This document shows, piece by piece, positions 8,905 to 18,344 of a DNA stretch of 64,000 nucleotides. A model generated the notes under the pieces. It was given only the letters and a program-made list of their open reading frames with translations, was not told the DNA's origin and ran no database searches. The translations under genes and the position numbers were made by a program. Source of the DNA: Fervidobacterium pennivorans (GTDB lineage: Bacteria > Thermotogota > Thermotogae > Thermotogales > Fervidobacteriaceae); contig NZ_CP011393.1 of NCBI RefSeq assembly GCF_001644665.1, positions 124,001 through 188,000 on the forward strand, read 5' to 3'. Position 1 is the first letter of the stretch. Each line of letters begins with the position of its first letter.

Positions 8905-10719
8905 TTATTCCTCTTCCTCGCCAATTCGTAGCATGGCAAGGAATGCTTCCTGAGGAATTGTTACGTTGCCGATTTCTCTCAGTTTCTTCTTACCTTCCTT
9001 TTGCTTTTCGAGTAGTTTCATCTTTCTTGTCACATCTCCACCGTAACACTTTGCAAGCACGTCTTTTCTAAGTGCTTTGACTGTAGAACGTGCGATAAAT
9101 CTTCCACCAGCTTTCGCTTGAATAGGTATCTCAAATTGGTGCTGTGGTATAAGTTCAGCAAGTTTATCAACAAGCTTCCTTGCAATTGTATAAGCCTTTT
9201 CTCTGTGTGCAACAAACGAGAGCGCATCCACTGGCTCTTTATTAACATATATCGTTATCTTAACAAGGTCGCTCTTTCGATATTCTAAGAACTCATAGTC
9301 CATTGAAGCGTAACCACGACTAACAGCTTTCATCTTGTCAAAAAAGTCAAAAATAATCTCGGCAAGTGGCACCTCAAAATGCATCACAACGCGCTCATGA
9401 CCCGCATTTTCGGTCGAAACAAGTGTCCCTCTCTTCTCATTTTGAACCAACGACATTAACTTACCAAGATACTCTGGAGGTGTGATTATCGACAACTTCA
9501 CGTAAGGCTCATAAATCTCCCTAACTTCGCCTTCTTCTGGAAACTTTGCCGGGTCGTTAATAAATATTTCCTCCCCACTGTGCGTTACAACTTTGTATTC
9601 AACGTTCGGGGCGGTAAGAATGACTGCCATATCGAATTCCCTTTCAAGCCTTTCTCTCACAACATCCATGTGCAACAGTCCCAAAAATCCGCACCTGAAA
9701 CCAAATCCAAGTGCGGGTGAATGGTCAGGTTTGAACACAAGCGCCGCATCATTCAGCTTGTATTTCTCCAAAGCTTTTCTCAGTTCTTCGTAATACTCTG
9801 GCAAGCCAGGATACATACCTGCATATACCATTGGCTTGACCTCTTTGTAACCTGGTAATGGTTCAGGTGCCGGGTTATCAGGCTTTGTAATAGTGTCACC
9901 TATCCTTGCTTTAGAAACGTCCTTCAAACCAGCAACAACATACCCTATGTCTCCTGCTTTTAAAATATCAACGGGAACCATCTCAGGTGTAAACGTTCCT
10001 ACTTCAACCACCTCGTAAACCTCTCCAGAAGACATCATCATTATCTTATCTCCCGCTTTTATCTCACCATCAAAAACCCTAACATACGCAATGGCACCAC
10101 GGTATTTATCATACTTCGCATCAAAAATCAAAGCCCTCAAATGCCCATCATCTGCAGTCTTTGGGGCGGGCACTAATTTAATAACCGCTTCGAGTAACTC
10201 CTTTACACCAATACCTTCCTTCGCACTGATTCTAAACACATCTTCGCCGGGTATACCTATCAAATCCTCGATTTCCGCAACCGTTTCCTCAATATTCGCA
10301 TTTGGCATATCTATCTTATTAACTGCCGGAATTATCTCAAGATTGTGCTCAAGTGCCTTGTACGTATTTGCAACTGTTTGCGCCTGAACACCTTGAGTTG
10401 CATCAACAAGTAAAATAGCACCTTCAACTGCTGCCATGCTTCTGTCTACTTCGTAAGAAAAGTCAACGTGACCTGGCGTATCAACAATATTTATCTCATA
10501 TTCATTCCCATCATCTGCTTTGTAAAAAACCCTAAGCGGGTGGGATTTAATTGTTATTCCTCTTTCCCGCTCTATATCCATACTATCCAAATATTGTTCT
10601 CTCATCTTTCGTTTTTCAACAGCGTTCGTCATTTCCAAAATTCTATCCGTTAATGTTGTTTTTCCATGGTCTATGTGGGCAATAATACAAATATTTCTTA
10701 CATTCTCAACTTTCCTCAT
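8905..10719 (-). CDS. lepA: Elongation factor 4 (LepA) GTPase
   Basis: LepA is a ribosome-associated GTPase. The protein has the G1 motif AHIDHGKTTL, the switch region RERGITIKS, the G3 motif VDTPGHVDF, and the G4 motif NKIDM. Its C-terminal domain with YGGDVTRKMKLLEKQKEGKK is specific to LepA and separates it from EF-G and EF-Tu. At 604 aa it is full length. It lies 35 bases downstream of the mscS-like gene, in the same direction. Confidence 0.97.
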   Translation of the reverse strand: MRKVENVRNICIIAHIDHGKTTLTDRILEMTNAVEKRKMREQYLDSMDIERERGITIKSHPLRVFYKADDGNEYEINIVDTPGHVDFSYEVDRSMAAVEGAILLVDATQGVQAQTVANTYKALEHNLEIIPAVNKIDMPNANIEETVAEIEDLIGIPGEDVFRISAKEGIGVKELLEAVIKLVPAPKTADDGHLRALIFDAKYDKYRGAIAYVRVFDGEIKAGDKIMMMSSGEVYEVVEVGTFTPEMVPVDILKAGDIGYVVAGLKDVSKARIGDTITKPDNPAPEPLPGYKEVKPMVYAGMYPGLPEYYEELRKALEKYKLNDAALVFKPDHSPALGFGFRCGFLGLLHMDVVRERLEREFDMAVILTAPNVEYKVVTHSGEEIFINDPAKFPEEGEVREIYEPYVKLSIITPPEYLGKLMSLVQNEKRGTLVSTENAGHERVVMHFEVPLAEIIFDFFDKMKAVSRGYASMDYEFLEYRKSDLVKITIYVNKEPVDALSFVAHREKAYTIARKLVDKLAELIPQHQFEIPIQAKAGGRFIARSTVKALRKDVLAKCYGGDVTRKMKLLEKQKEGKKKLREIGNVTIPQEAFLAMLRIGEEEE

Positions 10720-10754
10720 CTATCCATGCCCTCCATGTGTCTCTTCTTAATTTT

Positions 10755-11537
10755 TTAACTTTTCAAGCCAATGACTTCTACAACCGTATATGGTATTTTG
10801 ATACCCTCTTCTTCGAACGAGCTCTTAATCCGCAATGCCACCGCATTCAACGTATCGAAATAAGTCTCTCGTGCCGTCCAGAATTGAACAGTTAAAGTTA
10901 CCCCTTTCGAATCAAACGATTTGAAAACAACAGCATTCCCAACACTTTCATCCTTAACAACCAAAGGCTCTTCCTCAAGCACACGCTTCAAAACAGAAAC
11001 CCCTTTCTCCATATTCACTGAATAATCTATTGTTACATCTATGTCTATCCTTCTGTACTTACCTGGCCAGAACTTTGTAACAGTCCCAGCCCAAACTTTT
11101 CTATTAGGGATAAGAATAAGCTTGCCATCGAACGTTTTCAAATGCGTATGATTCATCTTTATCACATCAACAATACCTGTTAACCCGTCAACATCAACAA
11201 CCTCACCTTCAAAAACCTTTCTGGTCACAAGAACCAAAATACCAGACAGAAAATTCGTTAAAGGTTCTTGGAACGCAAGACCGAGCACAACACCGGAAAT
11301 TCCAAGCCCTGCAAGGTAAGGAGCAAGGTTTACATCCCAAATAGCCAAAATTACCGCAATTGCAAATCCATAGATAAGAAAACCAATGATAAGTGAAAGT
11401 GTTTTTGGAGCCTTTACCTCCTTACCTATCGTTGACATGAACTTATCAATCGAACGCATGATAATTTTGTGAATTGCATACGCAATCCCGAACGTTAGAA
11501 AAGTTAAAATGATATTCCTAACCAAAACTACTTGCAT
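10755..11537 (-). CDS. Small-conductance mechanosensitive channel, MscS family
   Basis: This 260-aa membrane protein has three hydrophobic stretches in its first about 110 residues, the third being the glycine/alanine-rich pore helix (LAPYLAGLGISGVVLGLAFQ followed by EPLTNFLSGILVLV), the MscS hallmark. The cytoplasmic beta domain follows (VDGLTGIVDVIKMNHTHLKT, then IPNRKVWAGTVTKFW). It probably relieves osmotic pressure at the inner membrane. It starts 24 bases after the trpS stop and precedes lepA. Confidence 0.88.
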   Translation of the reverse strand: MQVVLVRNIILTFLTFGIAYAIHKIIMRSIDKFMSTIGKEVKAPKTLSLIIGFLIYGFAIAVILAIWDVNLAPYLAGLGISGVVLGLAFQEPLTNFLSGILVLVTRKVFEGEVVDVDGLTGIVDVIKMNHTHLKTFDGKLILIPNRKVWAGTVTKFWPGKYRRIDIDVTIDYSVNMEKGVSVLKRVLEEEPLVVKDESVGNAVVFKSFDSKGVTLTVQFWTARETYFDTLNAVALRIKSSFEEEGIKIPYTVVEVIGLKS

Positions 11538-11561
11538 CTTCTCATGTCTCCTTTTCTTTTT

Positions 11562-12545
11562 TTAATACATTATCTGCACAGCTTCTCGCACTTCTTCCAT
11601 TGTTTTCTGAGCTACCTTCCTTGCTCTTTCGTTACCTTCTTCCATTTTGGCTTTTACTTCATCGTCAGAAATAGCATTATACCTATCCCATATTGGCTGA
11701 AGCTTATTGACCATATTCTTCAAAAGCAACTTCTTACAATCTATACAACCAATCTTTGCCTGAGTACACCCATCATATACCCACTGCTTTTCTTCGGGAT
11801 TATCCGCTGTACCGAAAGCTTTGTGATAATCCCAAACAGGACATACTTCTGGATTACCTGGGTCCGTTCTTCTCTTTCTATTTGTATCCGTGACCATTGG
11901 CATGACCATCTTAGAAAGCTCTTGCTCTGTTGTTATCAATGGAATCGTATTTCCATAGCTCTTACTCATCTTCCTTCCATCAGTTCCTAACAACTTCGGA
12001 ACTTTTGAAAGTAACTCTTTTGGTTCTGGGAAAACCTCCTTTTTGAAAATATAATTGAACCTTCTGGCAATCTCACGCGTAAGCTCTATATGATATACCT
12101 GGTCCTCTCCAACCGGCACACCTTCAGCTTTATAAATCAAAATATCGGCAGCCTGCAAAACAGGATACATCAAAAAACCAGCATTCGAAAGGTCTCTATT
12201 CGTAATCTGCTGGCGCATTTCTTTATAAGTAGGCACGCGCTCAAGCCAAGACAATGGCGTGACCATAGCAAAAAGCAAGAAAAGCTCTGCATGCTCTTTG
12301 ATTGCAGACTGGACAAAGAGTGTTGACTTCTCAAGCCCAACTGCCATCATCGTTTTAACCAATTCGAAAGTATTTATCTTAAGTTCACTTGTATCCTCAT
12401 AATGCGTTGTTAACGCATGCCAATCGGCAACAAAATAAAACGTATCATTCCCTTCGTTTTGAAGCCTAACCCAATTCTCAAAAACGCCAACATAATGACC
12501 AATATGGACCTTCCCTGTTGGTCGAATTCCACTGAGTATGCGCAT
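11562..12545 (-). CDS. trpS: Tryptophanyl-tRNA synthetase
   Basis: A class I aminoacyl-tRNA synthetase. SGIRPTGKVHIGHYVG contains the HIGH motif and KMSKSYGN is the KMSKS loop; GVPVGEDQVYHIELTREIA is a TrpRS motif. The 327-aa length is normal. The family often carries a CxxC pair; here IGCIDCKKLLL is present near residue 260. AAGGAGG precedes the ATG. It is first in a four-gene operon with mscS, lepA and pepF. Confidence 0.97.
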   Translation of the reverse strand: MRILSGIRPTGKVHIGHYVGVFENWVRLQNEGNDTFYFVADWHALTTHYEDTSELKINTFELVKTMMAVGLEKSTLFVQSAIKEHAELFLLFAMVTPLSWLERVPTYKEMRQQITNRDLSNAGFLMYPVLQAADILIYKAEGVPVGEDQVYHIELTREIARRFNYIFKKEVFPEPKELLSKVPKLLGTDGRKMSKSYGNTIPLITTEQELSKMVMPMVTDTNRKRRTDPGNPEVCPVWDYHKAFGTADNPEEKQWVYDGCTQAKIGCIDCKKLLLKNMVNKLQPIWDRYNAISDDEVKAKMEEGNERARKVAQKTMEEVREAVQIMY

Positions 12546-12583
12546 TGATTTTTCCTCCTTGCAACACGAATTTATCGGAAGTT

Positions 12584-12589
12584 ATTATA
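12584..12589 (-). promoter_or_regulatory. Candidate -10 element for trpS
   Basis: A perfect TATAAT on the minus strand lies 39 bases before the trpS start. The matching -35 position (AT-rich, ATTTTT) is poor and overlaps the T-run of the upstream terminator. Confidence 0.45.
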
Positions 12590-12599
12590 CCACAAATAT

Positions 12600-12629
12600 A
12601 TAAAATAAAAATCCCCAAAGCTGGGGATT
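12600..12629 (-). terminator. Terminator upstream of trpS, ending leftward transcripts
   Basis: The hairpin AATCCCC/GGGGATT (12610-12629) is followed on the minus strand by a T-rich tail (ATTTTTATTTTAT). It would stop transcripts from the recF-reverse gyrase side before trpS. Confidence 0.6.
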
Positions 12630-12769
12630 GGTTTGCTTGTACAAAACATTTAAAGCAATATATCGCGTCACCCCTTATTTCAAACTCAACACTCCTTCAA
12701 CAAAACCTTTTTCTCTTGTTTTAATTTCGTTGAGGACACCCCCAATCAACTTTTCACAAAAGGAGGAGT

Positions 12770-13179
12770 CCCGCTATTCATAACTCAACACTTTTTCGCC
12801 AAACTTTACCCTTTGTTGGCATGTCTCAAAGTATCGTGATATGTGACAAGTCAAAGTATTGCTCGAGAAGTTCTTTGGTAATTCAAAACCTAGAAACATT
12901 GAACCTATTACTGATGGACTTGGTGCATATGAAAGTGCAGTAAAGCTGTTGTTCAGAAATATCAATCACGTAGTGGTACCGCTCGGTAAAAACAATCAAT
13001 GCGAATCCAAGTTTTCATTGTTGAAAGACTTTTTCCGACTCAAGCGAGGGCTGAAGAATACGAAGAACTTAGCGAAATATATTCAAGGATTTTGTGTAGT
13101 GAAGAATCTTTGGAAAACGCACAATGGTAATATCAATCGCATACTTTCGCACTTACACTCTTTCATCACTACAAGTTAA
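12770..13179 (+). pseudogene. Decayed DDE-type transposase
   Basis: The clear part is 12859-13179 (106 codons), with ITDGLGAYESAVKLLF, VVPLGKNNQCESKFSLLKDF and LKNTKNLAKYIQGFCVVKNL, which look like the C-terminal half of a DDE transposase (an Asp in ITDG and a Glu in CESKF could be the last catalytic residues). Upstream, matching coding sequence (FAKLYPLLACLKVS) is in a different frame and interrupted by TGA, so the gene is frameshifted and truncated. No intact terminal inverted repeats were seen. The family is not certain. Confidence 0.6.
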
Positions 13180-13240
13180 CACTATCTGGCTAACGTATTT
13201 TTGTCTTCAACACTTTCTATCTTAATCTTTTGCTAAGCTG

Positions 13241-16200
13241 CTATATTTTCTCCAACTCTGCTTTCAAACTTCTCAAAATCTGCTGGTAATCTTCTTCCCC
13301 GCTTTCAACCTTGTCCATCAGCACTTCCAACTCGCGCGTGAAGTCTTCGCTGACAAATTTGAATTTCTCTCTATCCGAATTGAAAAAGTTGTATACTTTC
13401 TCACCAAGTGTCGTGGGTAGCAAGTATCCATTTCTCTCTATTACATATCCTCTTTCAAGTAATCTGCTCACAATTGTTGCATATGTGGATGGTCTTCCAA
13501 GTCCGCGTTTTTTCATCTCTTCAACAAGAGAACCTTGCGTGAACGGATAAACTTTTGGAATGGCACGCATGAATTTGTTGGCTGATACTTCTATCGTTCC
13601 CTGTGGAATTCTTACGAGCTTAATTGGAAACACCTTATTAAAACCTTCTTCAATTATTTCTTCATACACTTCCACTTCCTGGGTCTTATCAACAACCTCA
13701 AACTTCACATCGTATCCTTTGAGCACCACATTTTTCATCTGAGAAGCTATGAAGCGCTTGAATATCAAATCATATATCGCAATATGGTCTTTTGTAAATC
13801 CCTCAAGTTCACCCGAGTAAATCATCGCTTTTATATCCTCTATATCCAAAGCCCTGGTCGGTCGGATACATTCGTGTGCTCCGCCTTCACCCCACGTCCT
13901 TGGTTTGAAAAATTCCTCTCCAAAAGTTTCGGAAATATATTCCTTTGCCACGTTCATACCAAAATCCGAAACCCTTGTTGAATCCGTTCTGTGGTACGTG
14001 ATAAAGCCTCGCTCAAACAAATCTTGGAGCACTTCCATCGTTCTGGAAACAGAGAGTTTGTACTTTTCGGACGCATCCTTTAGTACAACATCTGTTGTGT
14101 AAGGTGGCAATGGTGATTTCTCTATTCTTTTTTCTTCGCCTTTTGTTACTTTGACCACTTTTATCTCGTTGAAAAACTTTTCTGCTTCATACTTTTCTTC
14201 AAATTCAAACTTTAAATCCAAGCCATCTTTAGAGATAGTCACGACGTATTTCTTTTGCTGGCTTTCCTTTGCGCGTTCTATTACCCATCCGAGGACAGGT
14301 GTCTGAACCCTTCCAGCGGACAGGTTACTCCGTCCGAAAAGTCTTTGAATAAGCTGTGAAAGTTCAAATCCTACCCATCTATCCGAAATCCTTCTCACAA
14401 CCTGCGCTTTGACAAGATTTTCATCCACTTCTCTGTGCTCACGTAACGCATTTAAAATCGCTCGCTTTGTGACCTCGTGAAATTCCATTCGCTTGATGTT
14501 CTTAGCATATACACTGCACAGATTTTTCAAGTCCCAAGAAATCTTTTCACCTTCCGTATCCGGGTCAGTTGCAATGAGTATCTGCTCGAATTCTTTGCTT
14601 GCCTCTCTAATAGCATTTACAATGCTCTCTTTTCCCTCGATAGTCTCATACACAGGAACATACTTTCCACGACCATTGTTGGAACTTTCCAAAACGCCAT
14701 AGTAACCTACTTCTTTATTTAAATCAAACACATGACCAAATGATGCAGTGATAACGACGTATTTGTCTTCCGTGATAACCTCATACAACTCGTGACCTTC
14801 GAGACTGCGAGATATTGGCTTTCCAAAGAAGTTTGCAATCGTTCTTGCCTTGTGGGGAGACTCTACAATAACAAGCACAGGTTTTAAGAAGTCGTCTCTT
14901 CTACCTTCTTTCCTTCGTACACGTTCTCTGTCGTTATCTATCTCTTCCATTAATGCTCCGAAATCTACACTCTGCGCTTGCTTAAATACTACATCTGAGC
15001 TGAACCACCAGCGTAACTTTCTAATCAAGTTGTTGAAAACTTTCTTATCATCTACAAGCACGTAGCTCAGCCCTTTTGTAATACCGCCAACAAAGAGCCT
15101 CGATGTGCGTCCAGAAGCTTGGAGATAACCTGTCACATCAGCAACAACCAAATACCACTTTCCATCTTCTTGCCTTAGTGTGACATCATCTGCTGAGTTT
15201 ATTTTCTTGATAATCTCTTCAGACAGTATAAATCTCTTTATTTCCTCTCTTAACTGCTCCACACGGTCTTTCGGAGGATTTGCGATATTTCCAAGTTTAG
15301 TTAGTTCCTTCATCCATTTATCTATCGTTGGTGTCCATTTTTCTAACTCTTTATCTCTTGCTATCAGTGGTCTCAGCGTAGAAATGGCCAGGAGAATGTG
15401 TTTGACATTCCCTTCTAAATCCAAACTCACAACAATCTTGGGAACGCCATAAAATATGGCGTAGCGAATTACTTCTGGAATATCCAACCCACGTGCCAGT
15501 GGGTTTCTATATGAGGAGATACCTATAAGAACTTGGATTTCTCTGTTTTTGTACCTTTCCAAAACTTCTTCTGAAAAATTCTCATAACTTTCACTTGAAA
15601 TTCCGTGTTTGTTCAGAAGTTCTTTTAATTCATCAACTTTTTCCTTTCCATAATCGGAAGATACAAATACAAGTCCACCATCACCGAATTGTTTTACCTT
15701 CTCCACAAGCATGCTATCCAAAATTGTTTGCTTTGCTCCAACATCTTCGTACACATCCTCAACATTTCTCAGATAGAAAACAGGACGACCAACATCAAAT
15801 GAAAGAAGTTCTTTGAACAGCCTTATTCTTTCAGACTTTGGATTACTCGTGGCAGATGAAACAACCATAACACCTTTTGCTTTTTTCGAAATTCTTTTAA
15901 CTTGCTCACGCAATGAATTAATTTCTTCTGCATTCTCTTCTGTCACATTTCTCCTCATCCTTATATACTTCATCGTCAACTCGATATCCCTTGGCTCAAA
16001 TCCCAACAAATACAACGCCTTGTCTATATTCTTCGCGGTTTTCAAGAATGAATCAACGTCATCAACAAAAATAAAACTGAAATCACGAGGAATTAGGTCA
16101 ACATTCTTGTAAAGGAACATTGAAGTAGTCACAAGTATTTTGAACTGACCATTCGCAAGTCTTTCTTTGTTCTGGTCCTTTTCCTTTTTCGATTCTTCTA

Positions 16201-16693
16201 TTCCTATTACCAACAAATCCTCAGCTGGGAGTTTATCTTTTAGTTTTTCATAGCTTTGAAGAACCAGAAGCTTGGTTGGAAGAATGATGTAAGTTTTTTT
16301 GTTGTGCTTTGCAAAATATATCGCCGAAGCAAACCCCCAGGAAGTCTTTCCAATTCCTGTTGGTGCCAGAAGCGCAAAAGAGCGTTTCAAAAGCAACTTT
16401 TTTGCCCAGAATTTTTGCAATTCCCAAGGCTCAAACCCCACGTATTTTCTAAATGTTTTTTCCCATTCTTCGTACTCCTCGTTCAAATTGCAAAATCCTT
16501 TAAGCCCTTTTAAATTACTAAGACGACAAAGGGCTTCCTTGCCCTCGATGTCTTCTTTCAAACAATTTTCGCAAGGAAGCCCCTTAACCAATCTTGTTGA
16601 AGATATATCTCCGCCACAATTAGGGCACAATTGCTTAAATATCGCCTCAAGTGTGGTTGGTTGTTGTGTCACAATATCCATCGTCTCACTCAC
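13241..16693 (-). CDS. rgy: Reverse gyrase (helicase-topoisomerase fusion)
   Basis: Reverse gyrase introduces positive supercoils and is the marker protein of very hot environments. This 1150-aa protein has all parts. There is an N-terminal zinc finger (CPNCGG then CENC, about residues 18-42). A superfamily 2 helicase module follows with Walker A LAPTGIGKTSWG (about 113) and a DEAD-like VDDVDS (about 211). The topoisomerase IA half has a TOPRIM start VIVESPHKARTIANFFG (about 614), ATDPDTEGEKISWDL (about 709) and the active-site region FITYHRTDST (Tyr near 900). The GTG start overlaps the recF stop by four bases; an ATG four codons later is an alternative start. Confidence 0.96.
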   Translation of the reverse strand: MSETMDIVTQQPTTLEAIFKQLCPNCGGDISSTRLVKGLPCENCLKEDIEGKEALCRLSNLKGLKGFCNLNEEYEEWEKTFRKYVGFEPWELQKFWAKKLLLKRSFALLAPTGIGKTSWGFASAIYFAKHNKKTYIILPTKLLVLQSYEKLKDKLPAEDLLVIGIEESKKEKDQNKERLANGQFKILVTTSMFLYKNVDLIPRDFSFIFVDDVDSFLKTAKNIDKALYLLGFEPRDIELTMKYIRMRRNVTEENAEEINSLREQVKRISKKAKGVMVVSSATSNPKSERIRLFKELLSFDVGRPVFYLRNVEDVYEDVGAKQTILDSMLVEKVKQFGDGGLVFVSSDYGKEKVDELKELLNKHGISSESYENFSEEVLERYKNREIQVLIGISSYRNPLARGLDIPEVIRYAIFYGVPKIVVSLDLEGNVKHILLAISTLRPLIARDKELEKWTPTIDKWMKELTKLGNIANPPKDRVEQLREEIKRFILSEEIIKKINSADDVTLRQEDGKWYLVVADVTGYLQASGRTSRLFVGGITKGLSYVLVDDKKVFNNLIRKLRWWFSSDVVFKQAQSVDFGALMEEIDNDRERVRRKEGRRDDFLKPVLVIVESPHKARTIANFFGKPISRSLEGHELYEVITEDKYVVITASFGHVFDLNKEVGYYGVLESSNNGRGKYVPVYETIEGKESIVNAIREASKEFEQILIATDPDTEGEKISWDLKNLCSVYAKNIKRMEFHEVTKRAILNALREHREVDENLVKAQVVRRISDRWVGFELSQLIQRLFGRSNLSAGRVQTPVLGWVIERAKESQQKKYVVTISKDGLDLKFEFEEKYEAEKFFNEIKVVKVTKGEEKRIEKSPLPPYTTDVVLKDASEKYKLSVSRTMEVLQDLFERGFITYHRTDSTRVSDFGMNVAKEYISETFGEEFFKPRTWGEGGAHECIRPTRALDIEDIKAMIYSGELEGFTKDHIAIYDLIFKRFIASQMKNVVLKGYDVKFEVVDKTQEVEVYEEIIEEGFNKVFPIKLVRIPQGTIEVSANKFMRAIPKVYPFTQGSLVEEMKKRGLGRPSTYATIVSRLLERGYVIERNGYLLPTTLGEKVYNFFNSDREKFKFVSEDFTRELEVLMDKVESGEEDYQQILRSLKAELEKI

Positions 16694-17718
16694 TCCTCAA
16701 GCGTTAACCCTATGTTGTGTGCACCAAGAAGCGGTGTAATTGAAGCGATAATCACCTGACCAGAAAGGTTGGATATGAACCTTTCAAGAAGATGAGTATC
16801 AAGCACGTTGAATGGTTCATCAAACAAGAATACCGGTTCGTAGTGTTTCGTCTCCTCTATGAGCTTCTTAAACGCAAGCACTATTGACAGATACAACAAA
16901 CGTTTTTGACCTTCTGAAGCATAATGCCTAGCAAGAAGGTCTTTGTAGTAAAGCAAATAGTCATCTTGCGAATGTGGACCTACTGTTGTTACCTTTTCAG
17001 CAATATCTTGGTCAACGTAATCCAAGAAATTCTTTCCTTTGAAATCACTTTTGTACTCTATCTTAAACGTTTTGTCCAGATACTTTGAAAGCTCATTAAT
17101 CATATGCTCTCTTTTTTCCACAATCTTATCCGCCATTATCTGCAAATCTTTCGCTGTTTCTATCAAGTATTCCCTATCTATTAATTCTGGTTCTTGCTTA
17201 AGATATTCGTTCCTTTCATCTAACAATTTTTCATATGCACGCAAAGTTTCATAATAATCTAGGTCAAGCAGTGAGAATATTTCATCAAAAAACTCTCTTC
17301 TTTGAGCTGGTCCACCATCAACCATGGAGTAATCCCTAAAACTGAAAGGTATAGCAATAAATATCTCCTGAATGTCTCTAAACCTCTTGACCTTCGAACC
17401 ATCAAGATACGCTACCTTTTCTTTCTTGTCGTCATCTTGTACATACACTATTTCTATCGTGTGTTTCTCTTCACCGCTTACTATCCTACCCTTAATTTCA
17501 AAATGCTTTTCTCCAACTTTTAATATTTGATAATCTCTTGCGCCTCTGAAAGAACGGGGGTTTGACAAATACGCAACGGCTTCCAGAATAGATGTTTTAC
17601 CAGATCCGTTCGGACCATAGATAACGTTTATACCATCACTAAACTGGACTGTGTGCTCCGAAAAGTTCCTGAAGTTTTTTACAGTCAGTTCCTTGATAAC
17701 CATCCTCTTCTTTTCCAT
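16690..17718 (-). CDS. recF: DNA replication/repair protein RecF
   Basis: RecF is an SMC-like ATPase that helps load RecA at gaps. The N-terminus has LTVKNFRNFSEHTVQFSDG, then Walker A YGPNGSGKTSILEAVAYL; near the C-terminus is a signature-like HYASEGQKRLLYLSIVLAF and Walker B PVFLFDEPFNVLD. It is about 342 aa, normal for RecF. I use the ATG at 17718 because GAGGGGG is nine bases upstream; a GTG three codons earlier touches that site. Its overlap with reverse gyrase implies coupled expression. Confidence 0.9.
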   Translation of the reverse strand: MEKKRMVIKELTVKNFRNFSEHTVQFSDGINVIYGPNGSGKTSILEAVAYLSNPRSFRGARDYQILKVGEKHFEIKGRIVSGEEKHTIEIVYVQDDDKKEKVAYLDGSKVKRFRDIQEIFIAIPFSFRDYSMVDGGPAQRREFFDEIFSLLDLDYYETLRAYEKLLDERNEYLKQEPELIDREYLIETAKDLQIMADKIVEKREHMINELSKYLDKTFKIEYKSDFKGKNFLDYVDQDIAEKVTTVGPHSQDDYLLYYKDLLARHYASEGQKRLLYLSIVLAFKKLIEETKHYEPVFLFDEPFNVLDTHLLERFISNLSGQVIIASITPLLGAHNIGLTLEE

Positions 17719-17754
17719 CCCATCCACCCCCTCTGAGATAATCTTCCACTACGT

Positions 17755-17782
17755 ATTTTACTACTTTTATCCAAAAATTCAA
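17755..17782 (-). promoter_or_regulatory. Sigma-70 type promoter for recF-rgy
   Basis: On the minus strand TTGAAT (17777-17782) and TAAAAT (17755-17760) are 16 bases apart, about 37 bases before the recF ATG. Confidence 0.55.
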
Positions 17783-17879
17783 AATCAGCATAAACATACG
17801 GTTCCAAAAACATTGATAAATACAAAGACTCCAAACCATTTTCTCCTGGTCTTTGATTGAATTAATTATGAGCATAAAT

Positions 17880-17906
17880 AAAAAAACCGCGGCACAGTTG
17901 CCACGG
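17880..17906 (-). terminator. Leftward terminator upstream of recF
   Basis: The minus strand forms an eight-pair stem (CCGTGGCA with TGCCGCGG, one G-U pair; 17887-17906) followed by seven Ts. It would end transcription coming from the 18-19 kb region. Confidence 0.6.
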
Positions 17907-17949
17907 TATTGAGATTTCAAACCCACAGTTAATAAAAAAACCGTGTTTT

Positions 17950-18210
17950 CTAATTGCCTTCTCCAACTATATGCTTTTTAGTTGTGTAAGAACAACTATT
18001 TTTAAATTCCCTGGTACAAAGAGACCAACAGTAAACAAACCCACAAGTGCAAAACACACTATTTAAGATAACAGACACAAACACATACTGCCACCCTTGA
18101 TTTCCATCTTTGTCAAAGGGAAATTCTTTCCTAAAGGTGTCGCACAGCTGGTACACCCCGAGACGTTGCAGATTTCTTAAGCAAAAAGCATTAGTTCTTC
18201 TTTCCAACAC
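17950..18210 (-). CDS. Doubtful small ORF between secreted protein gene and terminator
   Basis: An 86-codon open frame, cysteine-rich (seven Cys), with one possible membrane stretch (YVFVSVILNSVFCTCGFVYCW). It has no clear ribosome site and no recognisable family. It is listed because a terminator lies just downstream in the same direction and the surrounding 17.73-18.34 kb otherwise holds nothing I can name. It may well be non-coding or decayed. Confidence 0.22.
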   Translation of the reverse strand: MLERRTNAFCLRNLQRLGVYQLCDTFRKEFPFDKDGNQGWQYVFVSVILNSVFCTCGFVYCWSLCTREFKNSCSYTTKKHIVGEGN

Positions 18211-18344
18211 CTCACCTCAGCCTAAATACGTACCATTTTGTAAACAAGCCCGATGAAAAAAGCTGATGTTCCGAATATACGCAAACCTAAATTTACCTAC
18301 TTAGTATATAACTAAAAAGCTCACATAAAAAACTCTTCGCTCTG

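Noticed and set aside
13241-16693. Several + strand open frames opposite reverse gyrase
   Set aside because: They are antisense shadows; the minus-strand protein is full length with all motifs.
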